Shown here one piece after another: positions 32,581-43,200 of a DNA stretch of 64,000 nt; within the stretch, counting starts at the first letter, position 1; each line of letters starts with the position of its first letter. Below the pieces are notes generated by a model. It ran no database searches and was not told where the DNA came from. It saw only the letters and a program-made list of their open reading frames with translations. The DNA lies in NCBI GenBank assembly GCA_937928045.1, contig CALFWO010000016.1:1-64000 (forward strand), in the 5' to 3' direction. Both the position numbers and the translations under genes were made by a program. Source of the DNA: an uncultured Saprospiraceae bacterium (lineage in GTDB: Bacteria; Bacteroidota; Bacteroidia; Chitinophagales; Saprospiraceae).

Positions 32581-34227
32581 TTAAGCTCGATCAGACTTGA
32601 CTACTTGTTTAATCTTAGTCTTATTGAATTTTCTTTTTCCTTTTGTTTTGGCTGCAAGTTCTACTGCTTTGTAAACGTTTACAACTCCTCCAGTTATTGA
32701 CAATTCAGAAAATTTAACTTTTCCATCACCACCTGGACGATTTACCATTTCCGAATTAGGAACAACCGTAGCCATTAAGATTTCTTTTATTTGCTGGGCA
32801 GATAACTCTGGATAATAACTTCTCAATACTGCCGCGACACCAGCTGTAACTGGTGCGGCCATACTAGTTCCGCTAAACTTTTGATATCCACCATCTGGTG
32901 TTGTTGATAAAATTTGATAACCAGGAGCGAAAAGATCAACATTCATTTTTCCGTAGTTAGAAAAAGATGCAGGAGCATCTTCTCCACCTTTCCAGGTTAA
33001 AGCACCAATCTCCAACCAAGTCTTAGCTTGTTTTGGTCCAAACAAACCTCTTTTTGCAAAGTTGTCATTAGGAAAATTTGAATTTACGTCTGTGTTTTTA
33101 CCGTCATTACCCGCGGCATGTACAAGAAGTACATCATGCTTGACAGCATATTTTACAGCCGCATCTACTACACCTTTATCCCAACCATAGCTTTTACCAA
33201 AACTCATGTTAATGATACTTGCACCATTATCAACTGCATATCTAATGGCAGCAGCAACATCTTTGTCTCTTTCATCTCCATCCGGCACAGCTCTGATACT
33301 CATGATTTCAACATTGTCGGCCACACCTTTGATCCCAGTATCATTTCCTCTTACCGCTCCAATAATTCCCGCAACATGCGTCCCGTGTGCAGCATCAGGG
33401 CCTTTTACGTCATTGTTTCCATAACCAGTTTCGTAACTATCATTGTAGTTGTCTCCAACAATATCACGTGGATCGAAGTCTACATTATAGTAGTATTTCA
33501 TCTGATTGTCGTAGTATTCCAACGCTCCAGTTATGTTTTCTTTTAATTCGTCAAAAGTGACTCCTTGACCTTGAAGGATTCCAGATACTCTATTGGCAAC
33601 CTCACTTATTCCAGGATCTTCACTTTCGAATGATTGCAAATCTTCAACAGAAATTTGATCTTTTCCAATGCCTTTTTCCAAAGCCATTAGACCATCGTGA
33701 AATTGTCTAACATTCTCAGATTGACCTGCTAGTTCACCATTTTTGTCTTCGATGATTTTTTTCATCTCCTCGTACTTAGCAAATTCAATGCGTTCTTTTT
33801 TCGAAAGGTCATTTACATTTTTACCCTCGTATTTTTTCTTCATTGAACGAACTAATCGCGTAATTTCTAGAGATTCATGATTGATGTTACCCTTGGCGCC
33901 GCCAATAAAATTCCAGCCATGAATGTCATCGATGTAACCATTTTTGTCATCGTCAATGCCATTTCCTGGAATCTCTCCATCGTTGGTCCACATTACCTCT
34001 TTCAAATCTTCATGCTCCGAATCAACACCAGAATCAATCACGGCCACCACAACGGTTTGGCCAGTTTTACCTTTCAATAGGGTAGAATACGTTTTTTCGG
34101 TACTTACCCCATCTATATTGTCGGTACCGGGATCAAGATTGTACCAATTCTCAGGTGCGCTTGTTTGGGCGCTCATCATACTCACTCCACCTATTAGGCA
34201 TATCAAAGTGAAAAACTTTTGCAACAT
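32581..34227 (-). CDS. Secreted S8 (subtilisin-like) serine peptidase
   Basis: The 548-residue enzyme has a signal peptide (residues 1-20, ending MMSAQ). The catalytic residues are Asp65 in VAVIDSGVD, His281 in AHGTHVAG, Asn374 in HAAGNDG and Ser455 in FSGTSMAAPV. An insertion of about 170 charged, partly coiled-coil residues lies between Asp and His; this is typical of a Bacteroidota subtilase group. There is no C-terminal T9SS sorting domain: the protein ends in a basic tail (KRKFNKTKIKQVVK). It is therefore likely periplasmic or envelope-bound. Its substrate is unknown. Confidence 0.92.
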   Translation of the reverse strand: MLQKFFTLICLIGGVSMMSAQTSAPENWYNLDPGTDNIDGVSTEKTYSTLLKGKTGQTVVVAVIDSGVDSEHEDLKEVMWTNDGEIPGNGIDDDKNGYIDDIHGWNFIGGAKGNINHESLEITRLVRSMKKKYEGKNVNDLSKKERIEFAKYEEMKKIIEDKNGELAGQSENVRQFHDGLMALEKGIGKDQISVEDLQSFESEDPGISEVANRVSGILQGQGVTFDELKENITGALEYYDNQMKYYYNVDFDPRDIVGDNYNDSYETGYGNNDVKGPDAAHGTHVAGIIGAVRGNDTGIKGVADNVEIMSIRAVPDGDERDKDVAAAIRYAVDNGASIINMSFGKSYGWDKGVVDAAVKYAVKHDVLLVHAAGNDGKNTDVNSNFPNDNFAKRGLFGPKQAKTWLEIGALTWKGGEDAPASFSNYGKMNVDLFAPGYQILSTTPDGGYQKFSGTSMAAPVTAGVAAVLRSYYPELSAQQIKEILMATVVPNSEMVNRPGGDGKVKFSELSITGGVVNVYKAVELAAKTKGKRKFNKTKIKQVVKSDRA

Positions 34228-34503
34228 ACTTTTGATTTTATTACGTTAAACTCTTAAGAAGAAGCGATTCGATCAAATCATAATCTGATTTTTGGTTAAG
34301 GTCGCCTCCTAAACACCCAAAGATACATTTATAGAGCAATGATTTTGTAGGCAGGTTGGATAATTGATCGTAAAAGCGGGTTAAAGTTTTATTAAAAACC
34401 TAAATATTGCCCCTTTTTGGTGTCAAAAGCTAATATTATACCGTCTATACTAGTGTTCTCATTACATTTTTTAGACCTTTGTAATTAATTAATTGCTAAT
34501 CAC

Positions 34504-35361
34504 ATGAAATACCTTGGTTATATTTTTTGCTGTTTGCTTATGTTTTTTTCCGCAAAAGAAACTACAGCACAATTTGAATTGGGTTTAATGGGTGGAGTGG
34601 CCACCTACACCGGTGATATTTCAAAGCAAAACACTTTTTTCTCCACAGGAGATTATAATGCTGCTTTTGGAGGTTTTGCGAGATACACTTTTCACCCACT
34701 TATAGCAGCAAGAGTCGGATTCAACTATGGAAATCTTTCGGGATCAGATGCCAAATCAACAGATGGTTCTCGATTAAAAAGAAATCTTTCTTTTAGAACA
34801 AAACTATATGAATTAAGCCTGATTGGAGAATTCAATATACTCGGATATCAACCCTATAATCTCGTAAGGCCTTGGTCTCCCTATATTTTTGCCGGAGTAG
34901 CTGGATTTGTATTCAATCCTCAAGCCGAGTTGGATGGAGTACTTTACGATCTTCAACCGCTAGGAACTGAAGGTCAAGGCCTTGAAGGTAACGAAGCTCC
35001 GTATAAGTTGACTCAATTTTCTATCCCAGCTGGAATAGGTGTGAAATACGCAATTAATGATCAATGGAATTTAGGCATTGAATTGGGTGGAAGAAAAACG
35101 TTTACGGACTACATCGATGACATTTCCAGAGCATATGTGGCAGATGAAGTTCTGCTGATCAATAGAGGAGAGGTAGCAGCGGCTTTAGCTAATAGAACTG
35201 GAAACGTTCAAGCTGGTGGAGCTGCCAGAGGTTCAGATAAATACGATGATTGGTATTTTATGGCTGGCCTCACTATTTCCTATAACTTTACGGATAATGG
35301 ATTAGTTGGATCAAGAGGACGAAATCGAGGAGGAAAGAAAGGATGTCCAGCAGCCTTTTAA
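34504..35361 (+). CDS. Outer-membrane beta-barrel protein, DUF6089-like
   Basis: The 285-residue product has a signal peptide (about residues 1-22, ending ETTAQ) and a barrel-like body that opens FELGLMGGVATYTGDIS, the typical start of DUF6089-type proteins of Bacteroidota. The alternating aromatic and glycine pattern (GGFARYTFHP, ARVGFNYGNLSG, IGVKYAINDQWNLGIELGGRKTF) supports an eight-stranded or similar barrel. The terminal strand is AGLTISYNF, followed by a Gly/Arg/Lys-rich tail of about 20 residues. The function is unknown. A perfect terminator follows, so this is a single-gene unit. Confidence 0.8.
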   Translation: MKYLGYIFCCLLMFFSAKETTAQFELGLMGGVATYTGDISKQNTFFSTGDYNAAFGGFARYTFHPLIAARVGFNYGNLSGSDAKSTDGSRLKRNLSFRTKLYELSLIGEFNILGYQPYNLVRPWSPYIFAGVAGFVFNPQAELDGVLYDLQPLGTEGQGLEGNEAPYKLTQFSIPAGIGVKYAINDQWNLGIELGGRKTFTDYIDDISRAYVADEVLLINRGEVAAALANRTGNVQAGGAARGSDKYDDWYFMAGLTISYNFTDNGLVGSRGRNRGGKKGCPAAF

Positions 35362-35380
35362 ATGAAATATAATGCTTTGA

Positions 35381-35413
35381 AAATAACCCGAAGTCATAGG
35401 CTTCGGGTTATTT
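35381..35413 (+). terminator. Intrinsic terminator after DUF6089-like gene
   Basis: A perfect 13-pair stem (AAATAACCCGAAG with its complement) and a seven-base loop are followed by further T residues. It lies 19 bases after the stop. Confidence 0.93.
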
Positions 35414-35474
35414 TTTTGCCTTAACTTTCGTTTTTAGTTTAAATAAGCTGAGTAATTTACAATGTCCAAATTGA

Positions 35475-37391
35475 ATGGGTATAGCATTAGATAAACTCAA
35501 GGAATTCTGGGGATATGATAATTTTCGTCCGTTGCAGGATGAAATTGTGGAATCCGTCTTGTCTGGAGAGGATAGCCTTGTCTTAATGCCAACTGGGGGA
35601 GGAAAGTCCTTGTGCTATCAAGTACCAGCTTTATGTTTGGAAGGCTTAACCTTGGTTATTTCTCCATTGATTGCATTGATGAAAGATCAGGTTGACAATT
35701 TGAAAAAAAGGAATATTTCGGCAGAGGCAATTTACAGCGGGATGGCTTATCAGCAAATTGATCGTATTTTGGATAATGCGGTTCATGGGGCTTATAAAAT
35801 GCTTTATTTATCACCGGAGCGTCTAAAAAGTGAAATTTTCGTACATCGTTTGCCCAAGATGAATGTTAATTTGATTGCGGTGGATGAAGCGCATTGTGTG
35901 TCTCAGTGGGGATTTGATTTTAGGCCAGCATACTTGGAAATAGCATCTTTGAGGCAGCAGAAACCGGATGTTCCAATGATCGCTTTGACGGCAACCGCCA
36001 CTTCAGAGGTTATTGAGGATATTCAGTTGAATTTAGAATTGAAGACGAAAAGAATATTTCAAAAGTCTTTTGAAAGAGAAAACTTGGCTTATATCGTTAT
36101 AAAACAAGAGGGAAAACTTGAAAAACTAGCTGATATCATCTCTAAAGTTTCAGGTTCTACTATAGTATATTGCCCGCGAAGAGGAGCAACCAATGATATT
36201 GCAACATTTCTAAATCGTCGATCAATAAGTTGTGCTGCATATCACGCCGGTATGAGTCCTCAAGATAGAATGGACATTCAAGCGAAATGGATGAGAGGAG
36301 ATATTAGGGTAATTGCGGCCACCAACGCTTTTGGTATGGGCATTGATAAATCAGATGTTCGTTTGGTCATTCATACTACCATGCCTTCAAGTTTAGAGGC
36401 CTATTATCAGGAAGCAGGAAGAGCAGGAAGGGATGGGAAAAAAAGTTTTGGAATCTTGCTGTATGATTATCATGACAAAGAAACATTGACGCTTTTACTG
36501 GATCAAAAATACCCAAGTTTAAAAGTCATTCGCCAAGTATACCAAGGATTATCCAATGCTTATCAGCTGGCAATAGGTTCCAACCGATTTGAACCTTATG
36601 ATTTTGATCTTATAAAGTTTTGTAAGACTTATAAGTTTTCGCCTGGAATTACCCATTATGCGCTGGGTATTTTGCAAAAAGAAGGTTGGATAAATATCAG
36701 TGATGCTGTTTTTCAACCTAGTAAATTGTGGGTGAAAGTTTCTAAAGAAAGATTGTATGATTTTCAACTTAAGAATAAAACACTTGAACCAATTCTAAAA
36801 ACAATTCTAAGAACTTATCAAGGAGCATTTCAGCAATTGGTTAATATTAATGAATTCCAACTTTCTAAATTTTTGAACCTTACAGGCGAGCAATTGAAAA
36901 AAGCATTTCTTTTTATGCAACAGCAAGGGGTAATTGATTATCGACCCAAAAAAGACAAACCGCAGATAACTTTTTTAATGGAGCGAATTGCAGCAGGAAA
37001 TTTGACTATTGACTCAAATCGCTATAAGTTTTTGAAACAACGAGCAGAATTTAAATTAAAAAAGATGTTTCAGTATGCAGAAGATCCGGTTTGTAGATCA
37101 ATTCAATTGTTACAGTATTTTGGAGAAAATAAAGGGAATTCTTGTGGTCAATGCGATGTATGCCTAGATCGAAAAAAAGTGGATTTTGATAACTTAGATT
37201 TTTACAAAATTCGTCAAAAAATAGAACGTATATTGAAAAAACAAAATGGGCTTACTTTTGATGAAATAGTCGGACATTTTTCTCATTCAGAAATGAAGAG
37301 GATGATATGGGTTTTGGCCTACCTTAGAGATGAAAATTTAATAAAATATAAGTCCGATCGGTTTACTATAAATAAATCAAATGCTAAGTAA
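35475..37391 (+). CDS. recQ: ATP-dependent DNA helicase RecQ
   Basis: This 638-residue superfamily 2 helicase unwinds DNA 3' to 5' in recombination and repair. Motifs are the N-terminal FWGYDNFRPLQ, Walker A TGGGKSLCYQVPAL (about 40-53), the DEAH box in AVDEAHCVSQWGFDFRP, ALTATAT, and motif VI QEAGRAGRDG. The RecQ zinc-binding region has four Cys, with CRSIQLLQYFG and then SCGQCDVC. A clear HRDC domain is not seen; the C-terminus is a short winged-helix-like stretch. The stop overlaps the next gene by 11 bases. Confidence 0.95.
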   Translation: MGIALDKLKEFWGYDNFRPLQDEIVESVLSGEDSLVLMPTGGGKSLCYQVPALCLEGLTLVISPLIALMKDQVDNLKKRNISAEAIYSGMAYQQIDRILDNAVHGAYKMLYLSPERLKSEIFVHRLPKMNVNLIAVDEAHCVSQWGFDFRPAYLEIASLRQQKPDVPMIALTATATSEVIEDIQLNLELKTKRIFQKSFERENLAYIVIKQEGKLEKLADIISKVSGSTIVYCPRRGATNDIATFLNRRSISCAAYHAGMSPQDRMDIQAKWMRGDIRVIAATNAFGMGIDKSDVRLVIHTTMPSSLEAYYQEAGRAGRDGKKSFGILLYDYHDKETLTLLLDQKYPSLKVIRQVYQGLSNAYQLAIGSNRFEPYDFDLIKFCKTYKFSPGITHYALGILQKEGWINISDAVFQPSKLWVKVSKERLYDFQLKNKTLEPILKTILRTYQGAFQQLVNINEFQLSKFLNLTGEQLKKAFLFMQQQGVIDYRPKKDKPQITFLMERIAAGNLTIDSNRYKFLKQRAEFKLKKMFQYAEDPVCRSIQLLQYFGENKGNSCGQCDVCLDRKKVDFDNLDFYKIRQKIERILKKQNGLTFDEIVGHFSHSEMKRMIWVLAYLRDENLIKYKSDRFTINKSNAK

Positions 37392-38496
37392 AAACAAATT
37401 CAATATTGTGTTTACGGTAACAAATGATCTTTCCTTTGATCGAAGAATGATAAGAATTTGTAGTACACTTCAGTCTAGTGGATTTAATGTCAAATTAATA
37501 GGTAGAAAGTTGAAATCTTCCCAAGAAATTGTTCAACAAAATTTTCAACAAATCAGACTAAATTGTTTTTTTGAAAGTGGAAAATTGTTCTACCTAGAAT
37601 ACAATATCCGTTTGTTTTTTTACTTACTATTTTCAAGGAAAATGGACGGTTTGTGTGCTATAGATTTGGATACAATTGCTCCAATTGTGGTTGTAGGAAA
37701 ATGGAAAAAAAGCAAACTCATTTACGATGCTCATGAACTTTTTCATGAAGTTCCAGAAGTTGTTTCAAGACCTAGAATTCAAAAATTTTGGAAAAAATGG
37801 GGAGCTCAGTTTATTCCAAAAGTAGACTTGGCTTACACCGTCGGAGAGAGACTAGCAATTTATTTTTCAGAAAATTATAATATTCCTTTTAAGACAATTC
37901 GGAATGTACCTTTTAGGAGAAATGAAAAAATTGAATATAATCCAAAAAAGAAAATCATTCTTTATCAGGGAATGATCAATGAAGGCCGTGGAGTAAAAGA
38001 GATGATTGATGCAATTGAAAATTTTCCCAGCTATCAGTTTTGGATTGCAGGTATAGGAGATCTATTTGAATCATTGAAAGCTTATGCTCAAAAATTAAAT
38101 TATTCTGATCGTATTAAGTTTCTTGGTTTTATTCAACCAGAAAAATTACCAGAACTAACAGCTCAAGCATCAATAGGAATTAACCTGCTTGAGAATAAAG
38201 GTCTTAGTTATTACTACTCACTTGCAAATAAAACTTTTGATTACCTACAAGCGGGCATTCCGTCAATTCAAATGAATTTTCCAGAATATCAAAGCTTACA
38301 AGAATCATACAATTGTTTTCTTTTAATTCCTGAACTTTCAAAGAATGCCATTAGTGAGGTCCTTGCTGAAATTGAAGAAAATGACGATAAATTATTGTCA
38401 ATTCACAAAGCTGCTATTATGGCTGCTAAGGACTTGCATTGGGAAAAAGAATCCATCAAACTGATTGAATTATACAAAGGCCTTTTTAAACTCTAA
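37381..38496 (+). CDS. GT4-type glycosyltransferase
   Basis: The 371-residue enzyme has a GT-B layout. The N-terminal domain carries NDLSFDRRMIRICSTLQ and YDAHELFHEVPEVV. The C-terminal domain carries LYQGMINEGRGVKEMIDAI, a sugar-nucleotide region, and a final SLANKTFDYLQAGIPSI stretch, where GT4 enzymes usually place the E-x7-E motif (here the first acidic residue is replaced). It is likely cytoplasmic and acts in surface polysaccharide or glycan assembly. The acceptor is unknown. The start lies inside the last codons of recQ. Confidence 0.85.
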   Translation: MLSKNKFNIVFTVTNDLSFDRRMIRICSTLQSSGFNVKLIGRKLKSSQEIVQQNFQQIRLNCFFESGKLFYLEYNIRLFFYLLFSRKMDGLCAIDLDTIAPIVVVGKWKKSKLIYDAHELFHEVPEVVSRPRIQKFWKKWGAQFIPKVDLAYTVGERLAIYFSENYNIPFKTIRNVPFRRNEKIEYNPKKKIILYQGMINEGRGVKEMIDAIENFPSYQFWIAGIGDLFESLKAYAQKLNYSDRIKFLGFIQPEKLPELTAQASIGINLLENKGLSYYYSLANKTFDYLQAGIPSIQMNFPEYQSLQESYNCFLLIPELSKNAISEVLAEIEENDDKLLSIHKAAIMAAKDLHWEKESIKLIELYKGLFKL

Positions 38497-38534
38497 TTTT
38501 TGATTCCTACTCGTTACTTTTGGACTCATAAATA

Positions 38535-39428
38535 ATGTCAATGAAGATAATCGATGGTAAAGAGTTGGCCAAAACGATAAAAGGCGAAATTGCAGAAGAA
38601 GTAAAAGCATTAATTGCACAAGGTGGCAAAACACCGCACTTAGCGGCTGTTTTAATTGGAGACAACCCCGCAAGCCAAGTTTATGTAGGGAACAAAGTCA
38701 AATCATGCGAGCAAGTTGGGTTCAAATCAACCTTGATTCAAAGAGGATCTGATATCACACAAGAAGAAGTGATGGAAATTGTTGATCGGCTAAATAATGA
38801 TCCAGATGTAGATGGCTTTATTGTTCAATTGCCGTTGCCTGGTCATTTGAACGAAGATGAGATTACTTTGGCAATAGATCCAAGAAAAGATGTAGATGGA
38901 TTTCATCCGATGAATATCGGGCGAATGTCCCAAGGATTACCAAGCTATTTGCCTGCCACACCATATGGCATTATGCAAATGTTAGAGCGGTACGAGATCG
39001 AAACGCAAGGTAAGGAAGTCGTAATCTTAGGAAGATCGAACATCGTCGGTACCCCAATGAGCATCCTTCTTTCTAGAAAAGCCAAGATTGGCAATGCAAC
39101 TGTCCAACTATGTCATTCTCGAACCACTGATATTCCAGGTCACTGCCGAAAGGCGGATATTTTGATAGCAGCTATCGGAAGAGCTAATTTTGTGACTGCA
39201 GATATGGTAAAAGAAGGTGCTGTAGTGATAGATGTTGGAATAAATAGGGTCGACGATCCTAGCAAAAAGCGAGGTTATCGACTTGATGGAGATGTGCATT
39301 TTGAAGAAGTATCAAAGAAATGTAGTTACATCACACCAGTTCCGGGAGGCGTTGGACCAATGACTGTCTGTTCCTTGATGATGAATACTTTGAAATCTTG
39401 TCGAGGAGAAGTATACGCTAAAAACTAA
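38535..39428 (+). CDS. folD: Bifunctional methylenetetrahydrofolate dehydrogenase/cyclohydrolase
   Basis: FolD interconverts 5,10-methylene-, 5,10-methenyl- and 10-formyl-tetrahydrofolate with NADP. The 297 residues show the active-site segment SQVYVGNKVKSCEQVGF with catalytic Lys, the VQLPLPGHLNE motif, the KDVDGFHPMNIGRM segment, GRSNIVGTPMSILL of the NADP site, and the C-terminal ITPVPGGVGPMTV. A second start two codons later is possible. The stop overlaps the prmA start by one base. Confidence 0.96.
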   Translation: MSMKIIDGKELAKTIKGEIAEEVKALIAQGGKTPHLAAVLIGDNPASQVYVGNKVKSCEQVGFKSTLIQRGSDITQEEVMEIVDRLNNDPDVDGFIVQLPLPGHLNEDEITLAIDPRKDVDGFHPMNIGRMSQGLPSYLPATPYGIMQMLERYEIETQGKEVVILGRSNIVGTPMSILLSRKAKIGNATVQLCHSRTTDIPGHCRKADILIAAIGRANFVTADMVKEGAVVIDVGINRVDDPSKKRGYRLDGDVHFEEVSKKCSYITPVPGGVGPMTVCSLMMNTLKSCRGEVYAKN

Positions 39429-40255
39429 TGGATTATTATAAATACGCAGTTATTGCAGATGCTTATACACAAGAGATTGTGTTGGCATTGCTCGGTGAAT
39501 TGACGGCTTTCGATAGTTTTGTGGAATCTACAAATGAGATATCCGCTTTTGTTCCCAAAGAAGAATGGTCGAAAGAATTTGATCAAAAGGCAGCAGAAAT
39601 TTTAAGTGGTTTAGGTCTAAAGTATGAATTGGAACTGATTCCACATCAAAATTGGAATGCAAAATGGGAGAAAAGTTTTACTCCAATTTCAATTCCAAAT
39701 AAATGCTTGGTTAGAGCACTTTTTCATCCTACTCAACCGGAATTCCCCTACGAGATTCTAATTCAGCCACAAATGGCATTTGGAACAGGTCACCATGCAA
39801 CGACATATTTGGTCATGGATCGAATGTTTTCGATAACGTTTGAAGGCAAAAACGTGCTAGATTATGGTTGTGGCACTGGGATTTTAGCAATTTTGGCTTC
39901 AAAATTGGGTGCTAAGACTATTGATGCGATCGATAACGATCCATTTTCCACTGAAAATACTGCTGATAATCTGATAACCAATGAAATAGCTAACGTAAAT
40001 TGCCATTTGGGGACGATCGAAAAACTGAAGGACAAGAATTATGATGTAATCTTGGCTAACATTAATCGAAATGTACTTTTAAATAGCAGTGCGCCGTTAT
40101 TTCAACAGTTATCGACCAATGGAATTCTGCTTGTTTCAGGGTTGCTGGAAAGAGATGAAGAAATCATTACAGCTGCTTATGAAAAGGAAGGATTTTCTAA
40201 AATTCAAGTGCAATCAAAAAATGGTTGGATTTGTATTGAATTTAAGAAGGGGTAA
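39428..40255 (+). CDS. prmA: Ribosomal protein L11 methyltransferase
   Basis: PrmA trimethylates lysines of ribosomal protein L11. The 275-residue protein has the SAM-binding motif DYGCGTGILAILASKLGA, the substrate-site segment FGTGHHATTYL and the catalytic-type LANINRNVL. The N-terminal 90 residues are the L11-binding region. It is translationally coupled to folD (TAATG) and lies 40 bases before the large exported protein gene. Confidence 0.95.
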   Translation: MDYYKYAVIADAYTQEIVLALLGELTAFDSFVESTNEISAFVPKEEWSKEFDQKAAEILSGLGLKYELELIPHQNWNAKWEKSFTPISIPNKCLVRALFHPTQPEFPYEILIQPQMAFGTGHHATTYLVMDRMFSITFEGKNVLDYGCGTGILAILASKLGAKTIDAIDNDPFSTENTADNLITNEIANVNCHLGTIEKLKDKNYDVILANINRNVLLNSSAPLFQQLSTNGILLVSGLLERDEEIITAAYEKEGFSKIQVQSKNGWICIEFKKG

Positions 40256-40295
40256 ATCGAAAATCGATTTGTTCTTCGTTTACTAAATCTGGTTT

Positions 40296-43200
40296 TTGCA
40301 TATGTTCAGACTGATACTTTCAATTATTACTATTGTACTTTTTCAAAGTGCAATATCTGCCCAAACTCCAACATCCTTTTCGGAAGACCGAGCAACTTTT
40401 CAAGAAGAGCTAAAATTATTTATGTCTTCCTCCAAAAATCAAAAACAAATTGATGTTTTTGAAGCATTCGAAGAACAGTTTGAATCTTCGACCTTTACGG
40501 ATGATGACTTCAAAAAAGTTTTAGTTACTTCCAACAAAATGCTAAAACTTAAGATGAATGCTTCGAGTTATTTCAAGCCATATCTTACCACTTTAACAGC
40601 AATTAGGAAAAATCCTCAGCCTGATGGTACTTTTGAAAGCTACGATAAAATATTGAATTCAATAATTGACAATATTGAAAATAGAAAATTTAAACCTTTT
40701 ACCGCCTATTTGAAATTTTCAATGACTTTTTTCGATGGCAAGTATTTGAAATTTGCTAAATCAGGATTGAATTGGGCGGCTGATTCAGAGCGTTTTAAAT
40801 TGACAATGGTTGAAAATGAGCCAGTGGTTTCTTTTGAAAACCTAGATTTGATTGCTTTTAGAAAAAGTGATTCGATCGTCATACAAAAAACAAAAGGGAT
40901 TTATAATCCGATTCAAAAAACATGGAAAGGGGAAGGCGGAACTGTTAAATGGAATAGGCCATCTTCAGAGCCAGCCCCAGTTTACTGCGAATTAATGGAA
41001 TATGAAATCGATGCGGTTAAACCATTTTTCAAAGCAGAGAATGCAGAATTAACTTATCCAGAATTATTCCCTGGCAAAAAAATTATTGGAACTTTGGAGG
41101 ATAAAGTAACAGTAAAAGCAGGTGGAAAGGAAATTTCTTATCCAAGATTTGAAAGTCGAGATTCTGTTTTAGAAATTAAAGAAATTGGCGCCGGTATTTC
41201 TTACAGAGGAGGATTCCGTTTGCAAGGTTCAACTGTGTATGGCTTTGGAACAGGAGACGAAAAAGCACATATCGAAATAGTAAATCGAGGAGAAACAAAA
41301 ATCTTTAGAGGAGATGCAGATTTATTTGTAATAAAAAAAGGTGAAAGACTAAGCGCCGAAGGAGTGGACTGTTCGATTTATTTCGACCAAGATTCAATTT
41401 ATCATCCTTCTGTTAATGTTAAATTTGATATAACGGAAGAGTCAATGGCTTTAACCAGAGGGAAAAGAGGTAATGATAGAAACCCGTTTTATGATTCTTA
41501 CCACAAAATAAATATTGATGTAAATAGTATTCGATGGGCAGTTCCAAAAGATTCGATTTACATCGGTGGAAAGTCTGTTAGTTTTACATCATCAAATAGG
41601 GATGTAACTTTCGAGTCATTTAATTTTTTCCAAGAATCGGACTATGAACGATTGCAAAATATTGCATCTACCAATCCTTTAACAGTTATTAGGGGAATGT
41701 CAGATCAAGAAGGTTCAAAATTTTTGAATGCACACTCTTTGGCAACAAGATTCAATTCGAGGTTTGATGCTTCAAGTATCCAATCTTTGTTGTTTGATTT
41801 GGTTTCAAAAGGCTTTGTTAATTATGATTCTGAACGGCAAGAAGTTGAAGTAAAAGAAAAAGTTTTTCATTACACCAACGCAAGTATGGAAAAAGTGGAT
41901 TACGATATTTTGAAAATATTGTCGTCTACGGAAAAAACAAATGCGGTAATGGATTTGAAAAGTAAAAATATTATCACGGATGGTGTTGGTGCTGTAGAAT
42001 TTTCTCAAAGTCAAAAGGTTGCCGTGAAGCCATTCGCAAAGCAAATGGTAGTGAAAGAAAATCGAAATATGGATTTCGATGGCAAATTATTTGCTGGCTA
42101 TACATTGTATGAGGGAAGTGATTTTCACTTTGAATATGATCAAAATCACATTGTAATGGATTCTATCCGTTATTTTGATTTGTTCGTGCCAACCGAAGCT
42201 GTTGATGAAGATGGAAATCCAGTTGCGGTTAGTATTGCATCGCGTTTAGAAAATGCGAATGGTGTTCTATTAATCGACGCACCTTCAAACAAATCCGGAA
42301 GAGAAGATATTCCGATTTTCCCTTCTTTTCAATCAAAAGAAAGTTCATTTGTTTACTATGATGATACCACTATTCTATCAGGTGTTTATGAAAGGGACTC
42401 ATTTTATTTTAGCGTAGATCCTTTTAGTTTCAACGGTTTAGACAATTATCAAAAGGAAGATCTAAACTTTAAGGGTAAAATGGTTTCTGCAGATATCTTT
42501 CCTGATTTTGAAGAAAATTTGGTGCTAATAGAAGAAGAGTATTCATTAGGATTTTCTACAACAACGCCCGCGAAAGGTTATCCTATGTATAGGAAAAAAG
42601 GATTATATAATGGTGAAATTAATTTATCTCATCAAGGTTTTAGAGGAAGTGGAAATCTTAAATATTTAGGGGCTTCCTTGGATTCAGAGGATTTTATTTT
42701 TCGACCCAAACGACTCACGGGATCTGCTAAAAGATTTGATTTAACAGAAAATAGCACTGGATCAGTCCCGTTTCCACAAGCTAGTGGTTTGGATGTTTCA
42801 ATAGATTGGCGGCCATATAAAGATAGTATGTATGTTCGAACTGATAAAGAGGCATTCGATTTATTTAAGGATGACAATCATAACTTGGCTGGAACATTAA
42901 TATTAACACCAAATGGACTGAAAGGGCGTGGAGAGTTTAATTGGGAGCTGGGAACATTGAATTCAAAGTTGATGTCGTTTGGCGTATTCTCTGCCATGGC
43001 AGATACGAGTAATTTACAAATTAAAACATTCGATAAAAAAGATCTTGCATTTGACACTAAAAATGTAAATGCAAATTTGGATTTTGAAAAACAACTTGGT
43101 AAAGTAAAAGCTAATATTGAAGGAGAGTGGACGACCATGCCTTACAATCAATACCAGACAAGTCTTGATGAATTTATTTGGGACATGAAAGGGGCTACAG

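Noticed and set aside
33118-33546. 142-codon plus-strand frame inside the secreted subtilase
   Set aside because: It lies antisense to conserved catalytic sequence and is Ile/Ser/Val rich without domain features.
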